A DNA stretch of 33,081 nucleotides, taken from Verrucomicrobiales bacterium. Lineage in GTDB: Bacteria > Verrucomicrobiota > Verrucomicrobiia > Limisphaerales > SXTU01. This document shows, piece by piece, positions 1-6,791 of this stretch. Both the position numbers and the translations under genes were made by a program. The notes under the pieces were generated by a model, which did not search any database, was not told the origin of the DNA, and saw only the letters and a list, made by a program, of their open reading frames with translations. How positions within the stretch are numbered: the first letter of the stretch is position 1; each line of letters opens with the position of its first letter. The stretch spans positions 1-33,081 of the forward strand of contig SXTU01000190.1 in assembly GCA_005791875.1 (NCBI GenBank). The letters are read 5' to 3'.

Positions 1-17
1 AGCGGCGGTCGAGCTGG

Positions 18-56
18 CTCCCTCTCCCAGCGGGAGAGGGCCGGGGTGAGGGAGAA
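18..56. repeat. REP-like palindrome (CCCTCTCCC/GGGAGAGGG family)
   Basis: A short palindrome of CCCTCTCCC and GGGAGAGGG is followed by the tail CCGGGGTGAGGG. The same core with the same kind of tail recurs at 5011-5052, 5144-5184, 11755-11799 and 11855-11897. The copies are intergenic, which fits a REP-type element. No function can be read from the sequence. Confidence 0.7.
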
Positions 57-103
57 CGGGTGCGAGAAGTTCGCAGCATCCAGCACCGCTTTGGCGCACG
101 GGT

Positions 104-331
104 TGATACCAATTCCGAAGGACATCCGGGGGAATGGATTGGGGACTGCGACGCGCGCTGACTCCCTCTCCCTTCATCGGATGAGGGGTGAGGGGTTACG
201 TGCGTCGGCGTTGGCAGCCCCACCCCTCATCCGGCCTGCGGCCACCTTCTCCCCTCCTCCGCGGGAGGGAGAAGGCGTGCGGCGTGCCCTTCGCTTGGCA
301 TCCCACCGGTTGGCATTCGGAATTGGTATCA
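104..331. repeat. 228-base MITE-like element with 16-base terminal inverted repeats
   Basis: The left end reads TGATACCAATTCCGAA (104-119) and the right end carries its exact reverse complement (316-331). Inside lies a second inverted repeat around CGGATGAGGGG: 177-197 pairs with 216-234. There is also a purine-rich block at 260-275. No transposase and no clear target-site duplication is visible. The right end lies inside the coding region of the first gene, contributing its probable start codon (GTG 277), the Shine-Dalgarno-like GGAGGGAGAAGG and the first 18 codons or so. The element nature is inferred from the perfect termini; no second copy is present in the window. Confidence 0.6.
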
Positions 332-3300
332 GTCTCCTTCTCGTCTGCCTCGCCCTCCCCACTTTCGCCGCCGCTCCACTCCCTGCCGACCACGCCGAGC
401 GGATGTCGCGCGGCCTCGTCACCTTCACCCAGCATATCCGCCCCGTGCTCGTGAGGAGCTGCCTGTCCTGCCACGGCGGCGAGAAGACCAAGGGCGGGCT
501 CGACCTCGCCACGCGCGACGAGTTGCTCAAAGGCGGCACCGAAGGCGCGGCCATCGTGCTCTTCAGCGCGAAGGACAGCCGGCTGCTCAAGCTCGTCCGT
601 CACGCTGAGGAGCCGCACATGCCGGAGAAGGCTGACAAACTTTCCCCCGAAGTCATCGCGCGCCTCGAATCGTGGATTGACGACGGTGCGCCATACGACG
701 GTCCGCTCATCGCCGGCAAGGTTGCGAAGGACACATCGAAGGTGACGGACGAAGACCGGAAGTGGTGGGCGTTTCAGCCGCTGCGGAAGATCACGGTGCC
801 AAGTGTCCAGTCTTCAGTATCCAGTGTTCAGTCGGGGCCACGGAGTCCGAGTGCCAAACTGAATACTGCCCCACTGAACACTGAACACTCCTCCCCGATT
901 GACCGCTTCCTCCTCGCCAAAGCTGCCCCGCGCCAGCTCGCCCCGGCCGCCGACAAACGCACGCTCATCCGCCGCGCGCACCTCGACCTCCACGGCATCC
1001 CGCCGTCACCAGACGCCGTGGACGCCTTCCTCGCGGACAACACCCCCGACGCATGGACGAAGCTCATCGCCCGCCTCCTCGACTCCCCGCGCTACGGCGA
1101 GCGTTGGGCGCGGCACTGGCTTGACGTGGCGCGCTTCGCCGAGAGCAGCGGCTTCGAGCACGACTACGACCGCCCCGGCGCGTTCCACTACCGCGACTTC
1201 GTCATCAAGGCGCTCAACAGCGACATGCCGTTCGACCAGTTTCTCCGCTGGCAACTCGCGGGCGACGAGTTCGAGCCGGACAACCCGCTGGCTCTCAGCG
1301 CCACGGGCTTTCTCGGCGCGGGCGTTTTCCCCACGCAAATCACCGCCAACGAAGTCGAGCGCACGCGCTACGACGCGATGGACGACATGCTTTCCACGAC
1401 CGGCTCCGCGTTCCTCGGCCTGACCATCGGCTGCGCCCGCTGCCACGACCACAAATACGACCCGCTCCCCGCCAACGATTACTATCGGATGCTCTCCACG
1501 TTCACGACGACCGTCCGCAGTGTCGTGGACTTAGAGATGGAGCCGGAGAAAACCCGCGAAGCGAAAGCGAAATGGCAGGCCGAAGCCACACCGCTCGCCG
1601 CTGAACTCAAGCGCCACGAAGCCGAGCTCGCGCCGAAGTTGGACGGTTGGCTTGCCGCCGGCGCGGCGATGCCCACAGGCGGCGTGTGGAGTGTCGTTGA
1701 GCTGGCCAGCACGAAGTCGAAGGCTGGCGCGACGTTCAAGAAACTCGACGACCTGTCCTACTTGGTCGAGGGCGCGAACGGCGCCAGCGACGAATACACC
1801 TTCACCTTCACCACTCAGCAGCGACGGCTCACCGGCCTGCGGCTCGAAGCCTTGGCTCACGCCTCGATGAGGGAGGGAGGCCCCGGCCGCGCGGACAACG
1901 GCAACTTCGCCCTCAGCAAAATCACCGTGACTGCCGCGCCGCGTGGCAGCGCGGAAGCCAAGCCTGTGGCGCTCGTCAAAGCCGTGGCAGACTTTGAGCA
2001 GAACAAGGGATACCTCTCCATCGCGTCGTCGCTCGACGACAACCCCAGCTCCGGCTGGGCCGTGGACCCGCAGTTCGGCAAGGACCACGCGGCGGTGTTC
2101 ACTTTTGGCGAAGTGGTGGACTACGCGGGCGGCGCGACCTTCACGGTGAAACTTCAGTTCGCGGTCAATGGGAAGCACAACATCGGTCGCCCGCGCCTCG
2201 CGCTGATGGCCGACGCGGAGCCGACGCTGAAAGGCGAGGACTTGCCTGCGAAGGTCGCCGAGGTGCTGCGGAAGGCGAAGCAGCTGGACTTCAAGTTGTC
2301 CGCTGCCGAGCGCGCGACCTTGCTGGACTGGTGGCTCCGCAAAGACGCCGGCTGGCGCGACCGGCAGGCCAAAATCACCACTCACGCGAGTCGCGAGCCC
2401 GGTGTGAAGACGCAGGTGCTCGTCTGCGCGGAGGGCAACAAGCCGCTGCGGATGCACACGCAGGGCGCGGATTTCTTTGAGCAGACGCATTTCCTCCGGC
2501 GCGGCAGCACGGACCAGAAGCTCGGCGTCGCGCCGCAGGGATTCCTGCAAGTGCTGACTCGCTCGGCCGACGCGGACAAACGCTGGCAGTGGCAGCCGCC
2601 CACTGGGTCGAAGTTCTCCGGTCGGCGCCGCTCGCTGGCGAACTGGCTGACTGACCTGGAGAGCGGGGCAGGGGCCTTGGTCGCGCGCGTGGCGGTGAAC
2701 CGGCTGTGGCAGCACCACTTCGGTCGCGGCCTCGTGGCGACGCCGGATGACTTCGGCCGCACCGGCGCGCTGCCGTCGCATCCGGAGTTGCTCGACTGGC
2801 TGGCGGGGGAGCTGGTTCGGGGCGGGTGGAAGTTGAAGGCGGTGCATCGGCTTATCATGGAGAGCGCGGCTTATCGGGCCGGAAGTGTTCAGTATTCAGT
2901 GTCCAGTGTTCAGTCGGGGAAGGTGGCGGCTGGGCGGTCTGGGCAACTGCCTTCACTGAATACTGACTCACTGAACACTGAACACTTTCTTCATCGGCAG
3001 CCGCGTCGCCTCGAAGGCGAGGCCCTCCGCGACGCGATGCTCGCGGTCAGCGGCCAGCTCGACGCGACGATGTTCGGGCCCGGCACGAAGGACGAGCGCA
3101 GCAAGCGGCGGAGCATTTACTTCACGATGAAGCGCAGCCAACTCATCGGCTCGATGGTGGTCTTCGACCAGCCCGAGCCGCTCGTGAGCCAGGGCGCGCG
3201 GCCCACCACGACCGTCGCCCCGCAGGCACTGCTTCTGATGAACGGCCCACAAGTCCGCGAGTGGGCCGAAGCCTTCGCGCGACGCCTGGAGTCGGACACG

Positions 3301-3513
3301 CCCGGCACCGAGTCACCGGCGCAAGTCGCCCGCGCCTACCTCCTCGCCCTGAGCCGCCCGCCCGCGGTGAAGGAGCAGGCCAGCGCCGCCGCTTTCCTCG
3401 CGTCGCAGACCGCCAGCTACGAAGCCGAGAAGAAGCCGAACGCCCGCAGCCTCGCGCTCGCGGACTTCTGCCAAGTCCTCTTCGGCCTGAACGAATTTGC
3501 GTATGAGAATTGA
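277..3513 (+). CDS. Secreted planctomycete-type cytochrome c / DUF1549 / DUF1553 protein (PSD1 family)
   Basis: This is a 1078-residue exported protein of unknown biochemistry. GTG 277 was chosen because it follows a purine-rich GGAGGGAGAAGG and gives a signal peptide (basic start, hydrophobic core about residues 13-29, AAA near 31-33). The open frame runs back to position 46 but covers only repeat DNA there. Domains in order: PSCyt1 haem domain with CLSCH at 62-66; DUF1549 from about 206, with a second CXXCH (CARCH, 386-390); a beta-sandwich, carbohydrate-binding-like middle region at about 455-655; DUF1553 from about 786 with the family signature VNRLWQHHFG. Two palindromic repeats are inserted in frame (residues about 176-205 and 870-903). 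It overlaps the DUF1501 gene by 11 bases. Such pairs are common in Planctomycetota and Verrucomicrobiota and are usually linked to polysaccharide use; that role is inferred. Confidence 0.9.
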   Translation: MRRALRLASHRLAFGIGISLLLVCLALPTFAAAPLPADHAERMSRGLVTFTQHIRPVLVRSCLSCHGGEKTKGGLDLATRDELLKGGTEGAAIVLFSAKDSRLLKLVRHAEEPHMPEKADKLSPEVIARLESWIDDGAPYDGPLIAGKVAKDTSKVTDEDRKWWAFQPLRKITVPSVQSSVSSVQSGPRSPSAKLNTAPLNTEHSSPIDRFLLAKAAPRQLAPAADKRTLIRRAHLDLHGIPPSPDAVDAFLADNTPDAWTKLIARLLDSPRYGERWARHWLDVARFAESSGFEHDYDRPGAFHYRDFVIKALNSDMPFDQFLRWQLAGDEFEPDNPLALSATGFLGAGVFPTQITANEVERTRYDAMDDMLSTTGSAFLGLTIGCARCHDHKYDPLPANDYYRMLSTFTTTVRSVVDLEMEPEKTREAKAKWQAEATPLAAELKRHEAELAPKLDGWLAAGAAMPTGGVWSVVELASTKSKAGATFKKLDDLSYLVEGANGASDEYTFTFTTQQRRLTGLRLEALAHASMREGGPGRADNGNFALSKITVTAAPRGSAEAKPVALVKAVADFEQNKGYLSIASSLDDNPSSGWAVDPQFGKDHAAVFTFGEVVDYAGGATFTVKLQFAVNGKHNIGRPRLALMADAEPTLKGEDLPAKVAEVLRKAKQLDFKLSAAERATLLDWWLRKDAGWRDRQAKITTHASREPGVKTQVLVCAEGNKPLRMHTQGADFFEQTHFLRRGSTDQKLGVAPQGFLQVLTRSADADKRWQWQPPTGSKFSGRRRSLANWLTDLESGAGALVARVAVNRLWQHHFGRGLVATPDDFGRTGALPSHPELLDWLAGELVRGGWKLKAVHRLIMESAAYRAGSVQYSVSSVQSGKVAAGRSGQLPSLNTDSLNTEHFLHRQPRRLEGEALRDAMLAVSGQLDATMFGPGTKDERSKRRSIYFTMKRSQLIGSMVVFDQPEPLVSQGARPTTTVAPQALLLMNGPQVREWAEAFARRLESDTPGTESPAQVARAYLLALSRPPAVKEQASAAAFLASQTASYEAEKKPNARSLALADFCQVLFGLNEFAYEN
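802..889 (+). repeat. In-frame heptamer palindromic repeat, copy 1
   Basis: The left arm (802-833) is four and a half units of a 7-base motif of the form AGTNNYC. A spacer of about 23 bases follows. The right arm (857-889) is built from the reverse complement (ACTGAACACTGAACAC). It is translated in frame as SVQSSVSSVQS, then spacer residues, then LNTAPLNTEH. It lies in the linker between the haem domain and DUF1549, where the third paralog (28490-31060) has an ordinary linker. Confidence 0.85.
2884..2985 (+). repeat. In-frame heptamer palindromic repeat, copy 2
   Basis: The left arm (2884-2915) consists of the heptamers AGTGTTC, AGTATTC, AGTGTCC and AGTGTTC. The right arm (2953-2985) is their inverted counterpart, after a spacer of about 37 bases. 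It is translated in the same frame as copy 1, giving SVQYSVSSVQS and LNTDSLNTEH. It sits directly after the SAAYR motif of the DUF1553 domain and displaces the short segment that joins SATY to RRLE in the paralog at 28490-31060. Confidence 0.85.
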
Positions 3514-4948
3514 AACCGAACCCCGTGCCGGCACGTTCTCCCGCCGCCAACTCCTCCAACGCGCCGGTGGCGGCCTTGGCTGGCTCGCCGCCGCGAGCTT
3601 GCTCGGCCGAGACGCGCTCGCCGGGTCGCTGAACCCGCTCGCCCCGAAGTCCGCGCACTTCACTCCACGCGCCAAGTCCGTCATCTGGATTTTCGCCAAC
3701 GGCGGGCCGAGCCAGGTGGACACTTGGGATTACAAACCCGAGCTGGTGAAGCGCGATGGCACGGAGCTCGGCGGCTTTGACAACAAGACCGGTTTCTTCC
3801 CCGGCTCCGTCGGGCCGCTGATGAAGTCGCCCTTCGCGTGGCAGCAGGGCGGGCAGAGCGGCACCTGGACCTCCGAGCTTTTCCCGCATCTCTCGGGGCA
3901 GGTGGACAAGCTTGTCTTCATTCACTCGTGCTTCACGAACTCGAACAACCACAGCCCGGCGCTGTTCATGATGAACACCGGCGTCACGCGCATGGGCAGT
4001 CCGTGCGTCGGCTCGTGGGTGACCTACGGCCTCGGCTCGGAGAGCGACGCGCTGCCGAGCTTCGTGGTGATGAGCGACCCGCTGAATCGCGGCCTGCCGA
4101 AGGGCCATGCGCTCAACTGGGGCGCAGGTTTCCTGCCGAGCGTGTATCAAGGCACCTGGCTCAAGCCGCAGGGCGAACCCATCACCAACCTCAAGCCACC
4201 GGCGAACCTCAACGAGTCGCGCCAGCGCGCGCAGCTCGACCTGCTCGCGTCACTGAACCGCGACCACCTCGCGCAAGGCCCGCTGGACAACGAGCTAGGC
4301 GCACGCATCGAGAGCTTCGAGCTGGCGTATCGGATGCAGACAGCCGCGCCGGAGGCGTTCGATGTGTCGCGCGAGCCGGAGCACATCCGGCGGCTCTACG
4401 GCATCGGTGAGAAGCACTGCGGACACTTCGCCGCGCAATGCCTGACCGCGCGCCGGATGGTCGAGCGCGGCGTGCGCTTCGTGCAGGTTTACAGTGGCGG
4501 CATGGAGAATCAGCAGAGCTGGGACTGCCACTCGGACTTGATTGGCAACCATCGCGGCTTCGCGGCGGAGGCAGACCAACCCGTCGCCGCGCTGCTGGCG
4601 GACTTGGAGCAACGCGGCTTGCTGAAGGACACGCTGGTCATCTGGGCCGGCGAGTTCGGGCGGCTGCCGGTGTCGCAGAAGGGCGGCAAACCGGGTCGCG
4701 ATCACAACCCGCACGCGTTCACCGCGTGGCTCGCGGGCGGCGGCGTGAAGGGCGGCTTCCACTATGGCGAGACGGATGAGATTGGTTTCCGCGCCGCCGT
4801 GAACAAGGTGAGCGTGCGCGACTTCCACGCGACGATCCTCCACGCCCTTGGCCTCGACCACGAGCGGCTGGCGTTCAAATTCCAAGGGCTTGACCAGCGG
4901 CTGACCGGCGTGGAACACGCGCGGGTGGTGAATCAGATTTTTGCGTGA
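3503..4948 (+). CDS. DUF1501 protein no. 1, Tat-exported
   Basis: A 481-residue member of DUF1501, a family related to the alkaline phosphatase/sulfatase fold and nearly always encoded beside DUF1549/DUF1553 proteins. ATG 3503 overlaps the end of the upstream gene, suggesting translational coupling; an in-frame TTG lies 6 bases earlier. The N-terminus has a twin-arginine signal (SRRQLLQ, then a hydrophobic stretch ending near DALAG). Family signatures visible are the NGGPSQVDTWDYKP segment near the N-terminus, ERGVRFVQ in the middle, then WAGEFGR, GRDHNPHAF and DFHATILHALGLDHE towards the end. The substrate is unknown. Export and partnership with the upstream PSD1 protein are well supported by context; hydrolase activity is only implied by the fold. 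Confidence 0.92.
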   Translation: MRIETEPRAGTFSRRQLLQRAGGGLGWLAAASLLGRDALAGSLNPLAPKSAHFTPRAKSVIWIFANGGPSQVDTWDYKPELVKRDGTELGGFDNKTGFFPGSVGPLMKSPFAWQQGGQSGTWTSELFPHLSGQVDKLVFIHSCFTNSNNHSPALFMMNTGVTRMGSPCVGSWVTYGLGSESDALPSFVVMSDPLNRGLPKGHALNWGAGFLPSVYQGTWLKPQGEPITNLKPPANLNESRQRAQLDLLASLNRDHLAQGPLDNELGARIESFELAYRMQTAAPEAFDVSREPEHIRRLYGIGEKHCGHFAAQCLTARRMVERGVRFVQVYSGGMENQQSWDCHSDLIGNHRGFAAEADQPVAALLADLEQRGLLKDTLVIWAGEFGRLPVSQKGGKPGRDHNPHAFTAWLAGGGVKGGFHYGETDEIGFRAAVNKVSVRDFHATILHALGLDHERLAFKFQGLDQRLTGVEHARVVNQIFA

Positions 4949-5010
4949 GCCGAGTGATGAACAGCCACCACTTTCAATGGGCAGAGGATGCGGGTGGGCG
5001 TCCGGCGTTC

Positions 5011-5184
5011 TCTTCCCTCTCCCCCATCGGGGGAGAGGGCAGGGTGAGGGGGCAAGCGCGCGGAGTAGCGGGGCGTTCGGCTTCAAGAGATGGCGGGGAG
5101 GGCCGCGCTGAATTTCTGACTGCTCGAACTGCTGGACGACTTTCCCCCTCACCCCGGCCCTTTCCCCCGGTGGGGGAGAGGGAG
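5011..5184. repeat. REPIN-like doublet: two inverted REP-like palindromes
   Basis: One copy (5011-5052) reads CCCTCTCCCCCATCGGGGGAGAGGG with a TGAGGGGG tail. The second (5144-5184) is in the opposite orientation, starting CCCCCTCACCCC and ending GGGGGAGAGGG. About 91 bases with no recognisable gene separate them. With the hairpin at 5235-5311 they fill most of the 376-base gap between the two DUF1501 genes; I see no gene there. Confidence 0.65.
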
Positions 5185-5234
5185 TCGAAGTGCGCTAGCT
5201 TCGTGCGGTGCGGGCTGAAGTTTCGCTCATCGAT

Positions 5235-5311
5235 TGGAGCGCGGACGCCTACGTCCGCAGTCGCGACACTTCCCAAACCAAGCTGCTGCGGACGTGGGCG
5301 TCCGCGCTCCA
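5235..5311. repeat. Long hairpin just before a DUF1501 start codon
   Basis: A 26-base arm at 5235-5260 pairs with 5286-5311 at every position except one (T5250 opposite G, a GU wobble in RNA), with a 25-base loop. The foot of the stem lies 13 bases before ATG 5325. It may be a mobile palindromic repeat, a terminator for the upstream gene pair, or a structure in the 5' leader of the DUF1501 gene. There is no T run after it, so a canonical intrinsic terminator is unlikely. Confidence 0.75.
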
Positions 5312-5324
5312 TTTGCTTTTAGTT

Positions 5325-6791
5325 ATGAACTGCAACGACCACCAATTCCGCAACCTCGACGCAGCACAGCGGCTCGCGGTCACGCGCCGGACTTTCCTCG
5401 CGAACTCCGCCGCTGGGCTGGGCCTCGGCGCGCTCGGTTCGCTCATGGGCAACTCGGCCAGCGCCGCGCCCACGCCCACCGCCACGTTTCCAAACTTCGC
5501 GCCCAAGGCCAAGCGCGTCATCTATCTCTTCCAGTCGGGCGCGCCGTCGCAGATGGATTTGTTCGACCCGAAGCCGGTGATGGAGAAGCACCGGGGCGAG
5601 GACTTGCCGGAGTCCATCCGTAAGGGCCAGCGGCTCACGACGATGACGAGCGGGCAGGCGAAGTTCGCCATCGCGCCGAGCCTCTTCCAGTTCGCGCAGC
5701 ACGGGCAGAGCGGTGCTTGGCTCAGTGAACTCCTCCCGCACACGGCGCGCATCGCGGACGACCTCTGCATCATCCGCACGCTCAACACGGACGCCATCAA
5801 CCACGACCCAGCCATCACGTTCTTCCAGACCGGGCACCAGCTCCCCGGCCGGCCCAGCATGGGCTCGTGGTTGAGCTACGGCCTCGGCAGCGAGAATCGC
5901 GATCTGCCGGCTTACGTGGTGCTCACCTCCTTTGGCTCCGGTCGGCCGGATGACCAGCCGCTCTACGACCGCCTGTGGAGCAGCGGCTTTCTCCCGACGC
6001 AGCATCAAGGCGTGAAGTTCCGCAACAAGGGTGACCCGGTTCTCTATCTTTCCAACCCGCCCGGCATGGACCGCGAGACGCGCCGCGAGACGCTCGATGA
6101 ACTCGGCGCGTTGAACAGCCGCCGCTTCAAGGCGCTCGGCGACCCGGAAATCCAGGCGCGCATCGCCCAATACGAACTGGCCTTCCGCATGCAGACCAGC
6201 GTGCCCGAGCTGACGGACTTCTCGAAGGAGCCGCAGGCCATCCTCGACAACTACGGCCCCGACGTGAAGCGCCCCGGCAGCTACGCCGCGAACTGCCTGC
6301 TCGCGCGCCGGCTCGCCGAGCGGAACGTCCGCTTCATCCAGCTTTTTCACATGGGCTGGGACCACCACGGCGGTTTGCCGAAGGCCATTCGCGGCCAGTG
6401 CAACGACACCGACCAGGCCACGGCGGCGTTGCTGCTCGACTTGAAGCAGCGCGGCCTGCTCGACGACACGCTCATCGTCTGGGGCGGCGAGTTTGGCCGG
6501 ACGATTTACTCGCAGGGCGGGCTGACCGCCGACAACTACGGCCGCGACCATCACCCGCGCTGCTTCACGATGTGGCTGGCCGGCGCAGGCGTGAAGCCCG
6601 GCATCACGTTCGGCGAGACGGACGACTACTGCTACAATGTCGTCCGCGACCCCGTGAGCATCTACGACCTGCACGCCACGATGATGCACCTGCTGGGCAT
6701 CGAGCACACGCGCCTGACCTACCGCTTCCAAGGCCGCAACTTCCGGCTCACGGACATCCACGGCGAGCTGGTGAAGCCCATTCTCGCGTGA
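5325..6791 (+). CDS. DUF1501 protein no. 2, Tat-exported
   Basis: A 488-residue DUF1501 protein. ATG 5325 is the first start after the hairpin; the frame is open back to 5208 but covers the repeat. The N-terminus carries the twin-arginine motif TRRTFL and a hydrophobic stretch ending near NSASAA. Family signatures are [47 protein letters not shown] and [14 protein letters not shown]. Its stop codon overlaps the GTG of the next gene (GTGA), so the two are probably translated together. No clear Shine-Dalgarno sequence is seen. The function is unknown beyond family membership and export. Confidence 0.92.
   Translation: MNCNDHQFRNLDAAQRLAVTRRTFLANSAAGLGLGALGSLMGNSASAAPTPTATFPNFAPKAKRVIYLFQSGAPSQMDLFDPKPVMEKHRGEDLPESIRKGQRLTTMTSGQAKFAIAPSLFQFAQHGQSGAWLSELLPHTARIADDLCIIRTLNTDAINHDPAITFFQTGHQLPGRPSMGSWLSYGLGSENRDLPAYVVLTSFGSGRPDDQPLYDRLWSSGFLPTQHQGVKFRNKGDPVLYLSNPPGMDRETRRETLDELGALNSRRFKALGDPEIQARIAQYELAFRMQTSVPELTDFSKEPQAILDNYGPDVKRPGSYAANCLLARRLAERNVRFIQLFHMGWDHHGGLPKAIRGQCNDTDQATAALLLDLKQRGLLDDTLIVWGGEFGRTIYSQGGLTADNYGRDHHPRCFTMWLAGAGVKPGITFGETDDYCYNVVRDPVSIYDLHATMMHLLGIEHTRLTYRFQGRNFRLTDIHGELVKPILA

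Noticed and set aside
46-276. N-terminal extension of the first gene back to GTG 46
   Set aside because: The extra 77 residues translate repeat DNA and lie before a good signal peptide.
802-889. Short repeats as a CRISPR array
   Set aside because: The units are 7 bases, degenerate and without unique spacers, and they lie inside a coding region.
6398-6787. N-terminal extension of the second DUF1549/DUF1553 gene
   Set aside because: It overlaps the DUF1501 gene in another frame and would bury the signal peptide; GTG 6788 in a GTGA overlap is better.
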